Numbered from the stretch's first letter, positions 28,223 through 36,854 are shown. The stretch: DNA of 64,000 nucleotides from Campylobacter concisus (GCA_002092835.1 LVWL01000020.1:248001-312000); one strand, 5' to 3'. Numbers and translations: made by a program. Notes: a model not told the origin generated them from the sequence alone.

Positions 28223-28627
28223 ATGAGACACAAAGATACAAAAATAGAATGTGAAGAGTTATGGGCAAAAAATAAATATTTTGTACTAAGCAAATCGCAT
28301 AAAGCATATTTGGAGATAAGGGCGTATTTGAGGGAAAAAGAACCGGATGTTTTATGGATAAATAAAAAAATACAGGAAACAAGAGATATGAAGGAGAGTA
28401 AAAAAGATTTTAGTAATGCCATTCTTCACATATGGGGATATTTCAAAAAAAATGCAAGTACAGTTGAAAAACAGGCATTATTTGATATATTAAATGAATA
28501 TATGGAGGGGAAAAATAATCAAGATGTTGTAATTGAATACATTAACACTTTACTAAAAAGATACCCTAATGAATATTTAGAAAAATCAACCTTCTTAACA
28601 GGAGAAAAATATGAGACTATGGCATGA
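28223..28627 (+). CDS. DUF1722 (YbgA-family) protein
   Basis: The 134-residue protein matches the short DUF1722 form common in Firmicutes. It has WAKNKYFVLSKSHKAYLEIR at the N-terminus, the central AILHIWGYFKK motif (family N-x-x-HxxGYFK), and IEYINTLLKRYPNEYLEKSTF at the end. In E. coli the DUF1722 protein YbgA is encoded beside the photolyase gene phr, and fusions with photolyase-related modules are known, so a link to pyrimidine-dimer repair is suspected but no activity is established. AGAGGTG lies eight bases before the ATG. The 3' end overlaps the next gene by 17 bases, so the two are coupled. Confidence 0.8.
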   Translation: MRHKDTKIECEELWAKNKYFVLSKSHKAYLEIRAYLREKEPDVLWINKKIQETRDMKESKKDFSNAILHIWGYFKKNASTVEKQALFDILNEYMEGKNNQDVVIEYINTLLKRYPNEYLEKSTFLTGEKYETMA

Positions 28628-28979
28628 AAAACTTATCCACTTATTGCCCAAAAGTCAGCTGCTTGGACAACATAGGGAATGTTGTGCTTTGAGGGGCAAT
28701 GGATGGAAAAAGAAACATAAAACTGTGGACTATGTGTTTACATATTCCCCGTATCATCTTTTTATTTACCATGTATTGGTTATGGAGGAGATGGAAAAAA
28801 GGGGATATAATGTTTCTGTGGAATGGAAAGATAAAAATTATAGAGGAAGGACGGTAGAAAAGTACAATAATCTTAAAGAGGAAATTATAAGCAGTCCAAT
28901 TTACAAAGAGCATAATATTGAATATCTGGCTGATTGCATAGAAAATTTAAGAAATAAAGGTATACATTTAAAAGTATAG
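28611..28979 (+). CDS. Pyrimidine-dimer DNA glycosylase-like protein (TIGR02328/Pyr_excise type)
   Basis: The 122-residue protein starts MRLWHEKLIHLLP and has LLGQHRECCALRGNGW, then VDYVFTYSPYHLFIYH, the signature of the small TIGR02328 family related to phage T4 endonuclease V (Pyr_excise). T4 endonuclease V has a glutamate in the corresponding EYRE segment that serves as a catalytic residue; here the pattern is QHREC, so the Glu is kept. A role in excising UV photoproducts is inferred from family only. It overlaps the DUF1722 gene and has AGGAG seven bases before the ATG. Closest relatives I recognise are in Firmicutes, pointing to transfer. Confidence 0.7.
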   Translation: MRLWHEKLIHLLPKSQLLGQHRECCALRGNGWKKKHKTVDYVFTYSPYHLFIYHVLVMEEMEKRGYNVSVEWKDKNYRGRTVEKYNNLKEEIISSPIYKEHNIEYLADCIENLRNKGIHLKV

Positions 28980-28986
28980 AAGTTGT

Positions 28987-29334
28987 GGAAGAGCAAATTG
29001 ATATAAAAATAAAAAAAGTTGAAGATGAACTGGGAAAGGAAGGTGCATCAAGAGAGATATTATATGACCTTTCAGAATGGTTTGGAATGCCGGAAAGCAC
29101 AGAAGAGTATATTTGTGATTCACGGTAAAAGCCTTTTCTCGCTTGCCATATGAATGATGAGTCGGTTGGTTTTGTTGTATTAAATGCAACCGACAAGGAT
29201 TGTACAGATATTTTTGTAATTGGTATAAAAAATTCCATCAAATGGGTATTGGATCAGTACTTAACGAAGCTTACAAAACTACGGCAAGGAAGCCGGGTTA
29301 TGCATATTAAAAACAGAAACTAAAAAGATACCGT
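28987..29334 (+). pseudogene. Decayed GNAT-type acetyltransferase
   Basis: Three frames carry consecutive parts of one GNAT protein. The first has LYDLSEWFGMPESTEEYICDSR before a stop at 29126-29128. The next frame continues FLACHMNDESVGFVVLNATDKDCTDIFVIGIK, and a third gives KFHQMGIGSVLNEAYKTTARK, which includes the acetyl-CoA loop pattern QxxGIG. A further shift gives YLKTETKKIP and a stop. At least three indels separate the parts and the normal C-terminus is missing near the right att-like repeat, so this is a true remnant rather than a single read error. No clear ribosome-binding site is visible. Confidence 0.6.
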
Positions 29335-29365
29335 TATAGAATAAAAGAAACAAATATGATATGGT

Positions 29366-29385
29366 AATTATTGAGTGGGAGTAGA
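29366..29385 (+). repeat. Right att-like direct repeat (copy of guaA 3' end)
   Basis: This 20-base copy matches 27815-27834 at 18 positions and still reads IEWE-stop. In guaA-type insertions the incoming element restores the gene's 3' end and the displaced original end is left distal, which would make this the original chromosomal end. The following 146 bases to the cupin gene hold only its promoter. Confidence 0.65.
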
Positions 29386-29505
29386 CACAAAAATCCCTTT
29401 ATGAAATTTTCTGTAAATGGAACTTCTTTATACGCATTGGTTTTAATTAGGATATATTTTATCTTTTTATTAACATTGGTCAATGAAATTTAGTTCTTAA
29501 CCTTT

Positions 29506-29511
29506 TATAAT
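29506..29511 (+). promoter_or_regulatory. Sigma-70 -10 box for the cupin gene
   Basis: Consensus TATAAT lies 20 bases before the ATG at 29532; AAGGA follows eight bases before the start. Confidence 0.55.
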
Positions 29512-29531
29512 TTTGCAAAAAAGGATATAAA

Positions 29532-30176
29532 ATGAGTAAAATTTACAATCTAAACGCCGACACGAAAGTCGTCGCAAAAAGCGTTGTTAGCAAGAGAATT
29601 TTTGATTGCGAGAATGCTCATGTCGATGTATTTGCTTTTGATACGGGCGAGGAGCTAGATCATGAGATGTTATTTTGTGACAGCCTCGCATGGGTTGTGG
29701 AGGGCGGTGCTAGCCTATACTACGGTGAAAAGCAGATGCATATAGGTAATGAGCAAGCTTGTCTGATAGAGAAAAAAGTGTGGCGCAAGCTAGTTTTTAA
29801 CGAACCAACGAAATATATTTCAATTGATTTTAAGGAGGATTTAATGATAGATCATTTACCTAAGGCAGCTATTTTTAGCTTAGTTGATGCAGTCGAATAC
29901 GAAAAAGGCAAAATCGTTAGCAAAACGCTCGTAAAGAACGAAAACGGCTCAATGTCATTACTTAGTTTTGACACAGACCAAGAGCTCTCAACTCACGCAG
30001 CACCAGGTGATGCACTACTTATCGCACTTGATGGCGAGATGAAGCTAACTATTGGTGATGAACATTTTGATATCAAAAAAGGCGATACCATCGTGCTTCC
30101 AGGTAAAATACCACATGGATTAAAGATAAAAGATAAATTTAAAATGCTTTTAATCGTCACTAAAGACAAAATGTAA
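29532..30176 (+). CDS. Double-cupin domain protein
   Basis: The 214-residue protein folds as two cupin barrels. The first (about 20-100) has GEELDHEMLFCDSLAWVVEGGA, and the second (about 120-210) has LSTHAAPGDALLIALDGEMKLTIGDEHFDIKKGDTIVLPGKIPHGL. The second keeps metal-type ligands (His in LSTHAAPGD, the final His in PHGL); the first is less complete. Such bicupins in Campylobacterota are small-molecule-binding or stress proteins of unknown substrate. It stands alone between its own promoter and a terminator, and marks the return to native chromosome after the guaA island. Confidence 0.7.
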   Translation: MSKIYNLNADTKVVAKSVVSKRIFDCENAHVDVFAFDTGEELDHEMLFCDSLAWVVEGGASLYYGEKQMHIGNEQACLIEKKVWRKLVFNEPTKYISIDFKEDLMIDHLPKAAIFSLVDAVEYEKGKIVSKTLVKNENGSMSLLSFDTDQELSTHAAPGDALLIALDGEMKLTIGDEHFDIKKGDTIVLPGKIPHGLKIKDKFKMLLIVTKDKM

Positions 30177-30180
30177 TACC

Positions 30181-30210
30181 AAGCCCTATCTTTAGGGCTT
30201 TTATATTTTA
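30181..30210 (+). terminator. Intrinsic terminator after cupin gene
   Basis: AAGCCCTA (30181-30188) pairs with TAGGGCTT (30193-30200) around a four-base loop, followed by TTATATTTTA. It begins five bases after the cupin stop codon. Confidence 0.75.
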
Positions 30211-30258
30211 TATATCACGTTAAATTTACCCTTAATAACCCAAAAAGCAAAGTCATAA

Positions 30259-30264
30259 TATAAT
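30259..30264 (+). promoter_or_regulatory. Sigma-70 -10 box for the MFS exporter gene
   Basis: TATAAT lies 25 bases before the ATG at 30290, just after the cupin terminator. Confidence 0.5.
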
Positions 30265-30289
30265 CTCTTTTAAAATTTAAAGAAAAACT

Positions 30290-31449
30290 ATGAAAAAAGA
30301 AAATTCCAAGCTATTTTTATTGCTATTTTTAGGTGCCCTCTCTGCATTTGGACCATTTGTTACAGATCTTTATTTGCCAGCACTTCCGGCTATTACCGAG
30401 TGGTTTAAAACAAGTGTCACAGCTACGCAATTAACGATCACGACATCGATGGCAGGCTTAGCCATAGGTCAGCTCATAGTTGGCCCAATAAGTGATAAAT
30501 TTGGCCGAAAACTGCCCCTTACCATCTCGCTCATCGTCTATACGATAAGTACGATTTTTATATTTTTTGCGCAAAATATCCAGTTTTTTATCTTTATGAG
30601 AATTATTCAAGGGCTTGCAAGTGCCGGTAGTTTGGTTATTTCAAGGGCTGTTGTTAGTGATCTTTATAAGGGCCATGAAATGACTAAATTTTTAGCCTTA
30701 TGATGGTCGTAAATGGTCTAGCCCCGATACTTTCACCAATAGGCGGCAGTTTGCTGCTTAAATTTACTGACTGGCGTGGCATCTTTATGGCACTTACTAT
30801 CATTGGTATTTTACTTTTTATCGCAAACTTTTATTTCAAAGAGAGCTTAAGTCAGTCAAATCGCTTAAAAATGCCTTTGCTAGTGACTTATAGTGTTTTT
30901 GGTAAAATTTTAAGAAAGAAAAAATTTATGCTTTTCGTAAGCATTCAGACATTTGCAATGGGTGCGATGTTTGCCTATATAGCGTCATCTTCGTTTATTT
31001 TTCAAGAATTTTATTCTCTAAGTCCAGTAAGCTACAGCTTTTGTTTTGCTTCAAATGGTTTAGGGCTTGTTATAGGAGCAAGGCTTGCTAGTCTTTTAAA
31101 TGAGAGAAAAGCGCTCAAAACTGGGCTTTTTGGCACCTTGTTTGCTAGCATTTTTATTGCTTTCATGCTTTGTTTTAAATTTGAAGTGATCGGCGTCATT
31201 ATCGCATTTTTTTTATTGCTTCTTTTTACAGGATTTGTCTTGCCAACTGCTTCATCGCTAGCCATGAACGAAGGTAGAGAATACGCAGGCTCAGCCTCAG
31301 CGATACTTGGATTTTGCCCATTTTTCTTAGGTGGAGTCGTCTCTCCGCTAGTTGGGCTTGGTGATATATTTTATTCGACTTCTATTGTTATTTTAGCTTG
31401 CACATTACTTGCTTTGATATCATTTTTTAGGTTAAAAAGAGTTGCGTAA
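30290..31449 (+). CDS. Bcr/CflA-type MFS drug exporter (one-base frameshift)
   Basis: This major-facilitator protein has about 12 membrane segments. The first part carries the Bcr/CflA N-terminus (FGPFVTDLYLPALPAI) and MFS motif A between helices 2 and 3 (GPISDKFGRK), and stops at 30703. The second part resumes with MVVNGLAPILSPIGGSLL, the next conserved block of the family. An added A at 30700 reads FLALMMVVNGLAPI and gives 386 residues. Family members expel drugs such as bicyclomycin, chloramphenicol or sulfonamides; the substrate here is unknown. hemD starts inside its 3' end with an eight-base overlap. Confidence 0.82.
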
Positions 31450-32080
31450 AATTTATCTTATTTCAAATACAAAAACGGCTGATGAGAGCGTTGTAAATTT
31501 AAGCGTTAGCAAGATAGAGTTTTTAAAATTTGAACTAAATTTAAGTGATTATGACGTGCTGGTAGCCACTTCTAAAAATGCTTTTAATGCATTAAAATTT
31601 AACAATATAAAAGCTATAAATTTGCCAGTCTTTGCCATCGCAAATAGTTGTGCGGCAGCTGCAAGAGAGTTTGGATTTAGTGAAATTTACACCGGAAATA
31701 ATGCTCACGGAGACGACTTTGCAAGAGAAATTTTACCACTTTTAAAGGGCAAAAAAGTTCTCTATCTAAAAGGTAAAGATAGTGCTTCAAATTTCTTAGA
31801 AATTCTGCAAAATGGCGGCGTAAATATAAAAGCGATCATCGCCTATGAAAATGTCTTAAATCCTTGCAAAATGGAGCTAAAACCACTAAAAAATAGTATC
31901 TTGATCTTCGCTTCTCCGCTAAATGTCAAAAATTTTCTTAGTAATTTTGGCTGGGATGAGAGCTATCAAGCGATAAGCATTGGAAAGGTCACTGCAAAAG
32001 AGCTAAAATTTACCGAGCCAATAGTGAGCCAAAGTCAAGATATAAACGCCTGTATCGCGCTTGCCAAAACATTACTTTAA
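31442..32080 (+). CDS. hemD: Uroporphyrinogen-III synthase
   Basis: HemD closes hydroxymethylbilane to uroporphyrinogen III in heme synthesis. The 212-residue size and fold pattern fit: two alternating alpha/beta halves, with the moderately conserved VLVATSKNAFNAL, VFAIANSCAAAAREFGF, KVLYLKGKD, IAYENVLNP and ILIFASPLNVKNFL segments. HemD is poorly conserved, so the call leans on this pattern plus its position before purD, as in C. jejuni. It starts with TTG overlapping the MFS gene. Confidence 0.8.
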   Translation: MRKIYLISNTKTADESVVNLSVSKIEFLKFELNLSDYDVLVATSKNAFNALKFNNIKAINLPVFAIANSCAAAAREFGFSEIYTGNNAHGDDFAREILPLLKGKKVLYLKGKDSASNFLEILQNGGVNIKAIIAYENVLNPCKMELKPLKNSILIFASPLNVKNFLSNFGWDESYQAISIGKVTAKELKFTEPIVSQSQDINACIALAKTLL

Positions 32081-32092
32081 GCAAAGAATTTA

Positions 32093-32098
32093 TATAAT
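32093..32098 (+). promoter_or_regulatory. -10 box of the purD leader RNA
   Basis: A perfect TATAAT ends seven bases before the 5' edge of the structured RNA at 32105, exactly where a -10 box should be for a transcript starting there. Confidence 0.65.
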
Positions 32099-32104
32099 TT
32101 TATT

Positions 32105-32297
32105 GCCTGAGTGAAGCGAGTCAGCATTTTACGGGGTCCAACACTTTTTTGTTAGCGAAAAGGTATGGATGCCTTGTGATGTGGCTTCGTTTGAGTCTGA
32201 AAAGGCGAGAAGTTGCAACCGTTTGGTATCCATCTATTTGCAAGATTGGCTTTGTTTATGGGCCACTCTTCTATGCGACGCCCACTCGGGTTTTTTA
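32105..32297 (+). ncRNA. Structured RNA upstream of purD (purD motif / 6S-like)
   Basis: Between hemD and purD lies about 190 bases of GC-richer DNA that folds into one long interrupted hairpin. The closing helix pairs 32106-32113 with 32283-32290. Inward are GCG 32116-32118 with CGC 32279-32281, GGTCCA 32135-32140 with TGGGCC 32259-32264, a nearly symmetrical bubble (about 24 and 25 bases), then ATGGATGCC 32165-32173 with GGTATCCAT 32225-32233. A T6 tract follows the closing helix, and a consensus -10 box precedes the 5' end. A conserved purD RNA motif is known in front of purD in Campylobacterota. Size, central bubble and own promoter/terminator also fit 6S RNA, the RNA polymerase regulator. 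Which name applies needs a covariance search. Confidence 0.72.
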
Positions 32298-32313
32298 AAT
32301 TTACGGAGATGAA

Positions 32314-33557
32314 ATGAATATTCTCATAATAGGAAGTGCGGCCGCGAATACGCCATTGCTCTAAAACTAAAAAACGAAAAAAATATAAATTTATACTTTG
32401 CGCCAGGAAATGGTGCGACCTCACGCCTTGGCGAGAATTTAAATATAAAAGACTTTTATGAGCTTGCAAAATTTGCTAAACAAAATGATATCGCTCTAAC
32501 TATCGTAGGCCCTGAAGCGACGCTTAGTGAAGGCGTAGTGGATATCTTTAAAAAAGAGGGCTTGCTTATATTTGGACCAAGCAAAGCAGCTGCTAGACTT
32601 GAAGCCAGTAAGGCCTATATGAAGGACTTTTTAGCTAGAAATAATATAAAAACTGCAAGATATTTAAACACAGACGATAAAGAAAAAGCATTTAAATTTA
32701 TTGATACCTTAAGCGCTCCGATGGTCGTAAAGGCCGATGGCCTTTGTGCTGGCAAAGGCGTTATAATCGCAAATTCTAAAGAAGAAGCCAAAGAGGCAGT
32801 TAGCGACATGCTAAGCGGAGCCAGCTTTGGTGATGCTGGTAAATTTGTTGTCGTTGAAGAGTTTTTAGACGGCTTTGAGCTAAGTTTTTTTGCTATTTGT
32901 GACGGCGAAAATTTTGTAAGTTTGCCAGTGGCACAAGATCATAAACGTCTGCTTGATAATGACGAAGGTCCAAATACTGGCGGCATGGGTGCTTATGCTC
33001 CAAGTCCGCTTGCTTCAAAAGAGCTGATAAAAAGGGTTGAAGAAGAGGTTGTAAAGCCAACTTTAAAAGGGATGAAAAACGAGGGCAGTCCGTTTTGTGG
33101 AGTACTTTTTGTAGGGCTAATGATCGTGAAAAATGAGCCTTATGTACTTGAGTTTAACGTAAGATTTGGCGATCCTGAGTGCGAGGTATTGATGCCATTA
33201 ATTGACGGAAATCTAAGCGAAATTTTACTAAATGCTGCAAAGGGCGAGCTAAAGCCTATTAGTTTAAAAGATGAATTTGCAGTTGGCGTTGTGATGGCTA
33301 GTAAGGACTATCCGTATAAAAGTAGTCCAAAAGCTAAAATTTCAGTTTTAAATAATGTAAAAGATGCTCACATTGCTTATGCTGGTGTTAGCGAGCAAGG
33401 CGGAGAAATTTATGCAGATGGTGGCAGAGTATTAGTCTGCGTGGCTACTGCAAAGAGTATAAAAGAAGCACGTGATAGAGCTTATGAGCTTTGCGAAAAT
33501 GTAAAATTTGACGGAGCACATTATAGAAAAGATATTGCCTGGCAGGCATTAAAATGA
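32314..33557 (+). CDS. purD: Phosphoribosylamine-glycine ligase (one-base frameshift near start)
   Basis: PurD is an ATP-grasp enzyme joining glycine to phosphoribosylamine in purine synthesis. The start is ATG 32314 with CGGAGA upstream; it reads MNILIIGS, then a G is missing at about 32338, where GGAAGTGCGGCC should be GGAAGTGGCGGCC to give the family [13 protein letters not shown]. In the other frame the protein continues through [12 protein letters not shown] and [14 protein letters not shown] to the ATP-grasp core ([34 protein letters not shown]). The restored length is 414 residues. It lies 17 bases after the T-tract of the upstream structured RNA and overlaps the RDD gene by ATGA. Confidence 0.93.
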
Positions 33558-34003
33558 GTATGCAGATAGTTGAAAAACTTGAAAAAGAAGAAATTTCGCT
33601 AGCGCCATTTTCAAAAAGAGTGCTAGCCTACTCAATTGATGAATGTATCGTTTCTTTTTTGTTTTTGATCATTTACTGGGATGCTTTTTTATCGGTTATG
33701 AGCTATGATGAAGCCAGAAATTTGACCTTAAATTTCTTTTGGCAAATAGTCGCACTAAAGATTATTTACCATACATTTTTTGTTTGGTATTATGGTACGA
33801 GTCTTGGACAAATGCTAACAAAGACGATGTGCATTAATGTAGAAATTTTAGATAGACCAAATTTTATTTCAAGCTTGGTAAGAGCGATTTTTAGGTTGGT
33901 TAGTGAAGCTTGTTTTTATCTTGGTTTTGCATGGGCATTTGCAAATCCAGCTAGGCAAACTTGGCAAGACAAAATAGCAAAAACAGTGGTGATAAATGCG
34001 TAA
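33554..34003 (+). CDS. RDD-family membrane protein
   Basis: The 149-residue protein has the RDD pattern: [17 protein letters not shown] (Arg/Asp signature plus first membrane segment), a second hydrophobic segment near residues 55-75, then [16 protein letters not shown] and the conserved Arg in LVRAIFRLV before a last hydrophobic stretch. RDD proteins are thought to take part in ion or small-molecule transport, but no function is assigned here. It is fixed between purD and lptD in Campylobacter and overlaps both neighbours. Confidence 0.8.
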   Translation: MSMQIVEKLEKEEISLAPFSKRVLAYSIDECIVSFLFLIIYWDAFLSVMSYDEARNLTLNFFWQIVALKIIYHTFFVWYYGTSLGQMLTKTMCINVEILDRPNFISSLVRAIFRLVSEACFYLGFAWAFANPARQTWQDKIAKTVVINA

Positions 34004-36155
34004 AATTTTATTTTTAGTTCCGGTTTGTATTTTAAATCTAAGTGCAGCTGTGCAAGATGTGCAGCTTTTGGCTGATGATGTAAAGCAAGATAAAGGCATC
34101 GTAACGGCCAATAAAAATGTTGTTGTGTATTCACAAGATTATCTTGTGACAGCTGATTGTGCAGTTTATGATCAAAATAATTCGGTTATCGAGCTCTTTG
34201 GAAATGTCAATATGATGAAGGGCAAAAGTGAAGTCTCTCGCTCAAACTATGCAAAGCTAAATTTAAAAAATAATGATACTGCTTTTGAATCGCTTTTTAT
34301 GATGAATAAAGACATGGAAGTATGGATGAGAAGCGATGAAAGTAGCTCTGATAGTGAGTACTATAGAGTTAAAAAAGCGATGGTTTCAAGTTGCAATGTT
34401 CAAGATCCTGACTGGAGCATCACCTCAAGCTCAGCTATGCTAAATAAACAAAGCAAATTTTTACATCTTTTTAATCCAGTCTTTCGTATAGCTAATGTAC
34501 CAGTTTTTTACTTGCCATATTTTGGTTTTTCAACAGATACCACAAGAAGAACAGGTCTTTTACCGCCTGAGCTTGGATACGGAAAATCTGAAGGTTTTTA
34601 TTACAAGCAGCCGATTTATTTTGCACCTTATAATGAGTGGGACTTCGAGCTTGATCCGCAGATAAGAACAAACAGAGGTGCTGGAATTTATGGTGCGTTT
34701 AGATTTACTGAGTCGCCTGATTCAAGGGGTGAAATCAGCTTTGGTTTATTTACTGATAAAAACAGCTACCAAGCCAAGCAAAAAGGAGAGACTTCAAATA
34801 AGGCTGAACTAAAAAATAAAACACATAAAGGTATCGGACTAAAATACGAAAGAGATAAGCTTATAAGATATCTTAGTGAAGCAGATTTGCAAGAGGGAAT
34901 TTGGATAGATGCAACGAAGCTAAATGATATAGATTATTTAAATTTAAAGGGCAGGGATGATGATTATGATTCACTTGTAACTTCTAAATTTAACTATTTC
35001 ATCGCAAATGACGATCATTATTTTGGTGCTTATGCAAAATACTACATAGACACTGAAAAAATTGGCTCAAAAAATGAGAACAAAGATACTCTTCAAGAGC
35101 TTCCATCACTTCAGTATCATAAATTTACAGATGATATTGTCTTGCCAAATATCTTATACTCGCTCGATCTTCAGTCACATAGATATGATAGAAAGATAGG
35201 CGTTAGAGCGACTCAGTATGAATTTACGCTCCCAGCTTCAGTGCATGTGCCACTGCTTGATGATAGCTTAACATTTTCATTTTACGAGTATCTATACGCT
35301 TCAAGAATAAATTACGAGAATAAGATAAATTCATTTGATGATAAAAGAGAAGATAAGCATACAAATTTTGTAAATAATTACCACAAATTTACCCTTCACA
35401 CTGACCTTGCAAAAGCGTATGAAAGCTTTTATCACACTCTAAATTTTGGAGCTGAATACCTACTGCCAGGCTATAGAAAAGGAAATTTAGATGATGAGTT
35501 TATCTATGATAAAAATTTAAATGAGTATGAAAATTTCTTGGCTCAAGGGCAGAGCAAAGAAGAAATTTCTGGTTATTTGACGCAGTATTTCTTTAACTCT
35601 AATGGTAGAAAGATTATAAAACATAGTATTTCTCAAGGATATTACACAAAAGAAGATGAATATTCGAATTTAAAAAATGCTATCTATCTATATCCATTTG
35701 AAAATTTAAGCCTTTATAATAAGCTTGAGTATTCACACAAGAGCAAAGAGCTTAAAAAGATACAAAGCGGACTTTCATACACAAATGATCTATTTTGGCT
35801 AAATATGCTTCACACCATGAAGAAAAATGATAGCAAAATAAAAAATAGTGCGACAAAAGATAGCTATTTTACAAGTGGTCTTGGAGTAAAATTACCTCAT
35901 CAATACAGCCTTATTGGCGGCTGGCAATATGATATCGAGCGAAGTTACACAAAAAGCTGGAGAGTTGGTGTACTTCATCAAAGAAAATGCTGGAATTACG
36001 GGATAATTTATCAACAAGATGTCGAGCCAACAACAACAATAAATGGTTCAGCATCGACTAGAAAAAATGGTATCTATTTCACGATAAATTTCTATCCAAT
36101 GGGCGGTTTGCACTATGACTTTTCGCAAAGCAGCACAAAATCGAGTGCCAACTAA
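33996..36155 (+). CDS. lptD: LPS-assembly outer-membrane protein LptD
   Basis: LptD is the outer-membrane beta-barrel that, with the lipoprotein LptE, inserts lipopolysaccharide into the cell surface. The 719-residue protein has a signal peptide ([18 protein letters not shown]), an N-terminal OstA beta-jellyroll domain (about 20-130, with LLADDVKQDKGIVTANKNV), then the barrel domain with VFYLPYFGFSTDTTRRTGLLPP and many alternating aromatic strands, ending in the usual barrel C-terminal region. It is the outer-membrane end of the pathway whose LptG-type permease is at 136. It overlaps the RDD gene by eight bases and is followed at once by the phosphoribosyltransferase gene. Confidence 0.92.
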   Translation: MRKILFLVPVCILNLSAAVQDVQLLADDVKQDKGIVTANKNVVVYSQDYLVTADCAVYDQNNSVIELFGNVNMMKGKSEVSRSNYAKLNLKNNDTAFESLFMMNKDMEVWMRSDESSSDSEYYRVKKAMVSSCNVQDPDWSITSSSAMLNKQSKFLHLFNPVFRIANVPVFYLPYFGFSTDTTRRTGLLPPELGYGKSEGFYYKQPIYFAPYNEWDFELDPQIRTNRGAGIYGAFRFTESPDSRGEISFGLFTDKNSYQAKQKGETSNKAELKNKTHKGIGLKYERDKLIRYLSEADLQEGIWIDATKLNDIDYLNLKGRDDDYDSLVTSKFNYFIANDDHYFGAYAKYYIDTEKIGSKNENKDTLQELPSLQYHKFTDDIVLPNILYSLDLQSHRYDRKIGVRATQYEFTLPASVHVPLLDDSLTFSFYEYLYASRINYENKINSFDDKREDKHTNFVNNYHKFTLHTDLAKAYESFYHTLNFGAEYLLPGYRKGNLDDEFIYDKNLNEYENFLAQGQSKEEISGYLTQYFFNSNGRKIIKHSISQGYYTKEDEYSNLKNAIYLYPFENLSLYNKLEYSHKSKELKKIQSGLSYTNDLFWLNMLHTMKKNDSKIKNSATKDSYFTSGLGVKLPHQYSLIGGWQYDIERSYTKSWRVGVLHQRKCWNYGIIYQQDVEPTTTINGSASTRKNGIYFTINFYPMGGLHYDFSQSSTKSSAN

Positions 36156-36854
36156 ATGATAACGGCTAAATTTAAGGATCAATTAGAAGCAGCTAGCAAA
36201 CTAATTGAAATTTTGCCAAAAAAAGAGCTCGTAGATAAAAAGACGATAATCGTTTGTATGTCGCTTGAGTCAGTTATACTCACAGATGCGGTTTGTAGAA
36301 GTTTAAATTTAAGCTACGAGATGCTTTTTAGCGAGCCAATACCTGCGCCAAATAATAGCGAATGCGACGTTGCAATAGTTAGTGAGACAGAAGATATAGT
36401 ATTAAATGATAAGCTTATAAAAGCCTTTAATATAAGCTATGACTATATTTACGGCGAAGCGCATAGAAAATATGAAGAAAAAATTTTAAAAAACGTTTAT
36501 AAATACCGAAAAGGAAATTTGATAGGAGAGCTAAAAGATAAAAATATTTTACTAATCGATGAGGGGTGCGAGACTGGTATGACGGCACTCATTTGCATAA
36601 AGACGTTGCTTGATGTGAAGGTAAAATCCATCTCATACGCAACGCCAGTGATTGCTACTGATGTCTTTACAAATTTAAATGATATGGTTGATGAAATTTA
36701 CACGATAAACAAGATCGTTGATTTTATCGATGTGGATTCGTATTACGAGAAAAAGATCGAAGCTACGAGTGAGCGTATCATGTCGATATTAGAAGAGAGC
36801 CCTTATTATTTGCCGTTACAAAAACAACAAGGAGATAAAAATAATGCAATATAG
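36156..36854 (+). CDS. Phosphoribosyltransferase-family protein of unknown substrate
   Basis: The 232-residue protein contains the PRPP-binding loop [16 protein letters not shown] (about residues 129-144), preceded by a hydrophobic strand as in type I phosphoribosyltransferases. An upstream acidic strand and the flexible-loop region ([19 protein letters not shown]) also fit. The substrate hood is not recognisable, so I cannot name a base. It sits directly after lptD and overlaps pnp by 11 bases; the three are probably cotranscribed. Confidence 0.65.
   Translation: MITAKFKDQLEAASKLIEILPKKELVDKKTIIVCMSLESVILTDAVCRSLNLSYEMLFSEPIPAPNNSECDVAIVSETEDIVLNDKLIKAFNISYDYIYGEAHRKYEEKILKNVYKYRKGNLIGELKDKNILLIDEGCETGMTALICIKTLLDVKVKSISYATPVIATDVFTNLNDMVDEIYTINKIVDFIDVDSYYEKKIEATSERIMSILEESPYYLPLQKQQGDKNNAI

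Larger units (their letters stand above)
27835..29365 (+). mobile_element. Small guaA-targeted island remnant (about 1.5 kb)
   Basis: Between the two copies of the guaA 3' end lies DNA unlike the flanks: a DUF1722 gene and a pyrimidine-dimer-glycosylase-like gene, both resembling Firmicute proteins, a decayed GNAT gene, and noncoding stretches. The intact genes have strong AGAGGTG or AGGAG ribosome-binding sites and codon choices (GGA, ATA, AGG) that differ somewhat from the neighbours. No integrase, relaxase or transposase is present, so this is either an immobile remnant or a passenger once moved by an integrase elsewhere. The first 390 bases (27834-28222) hold only a direct repeat and a terminator hairpin; short open frames at 28016-28102 and 28099-28225 are not supported as genes. 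Confidence 0.6.

Noticed and set aside
28016..28225. Two short open frames (28016-28102 and 28099-28225) in the island
   Set aside because: No good ribosome-binding site, no family resemblance, and the second has no suitable start codon.
27834..29365. Island inserted at a tRNA gene
   Set aside because: No tRNA is present; the duplicated sequence is the guaA 3' end.
32152..32469. 105-codon minus-strand open frame over the purD leader
   Set aside because: It crosses the structured RNA and the purD start antisense, with no family resemblance.
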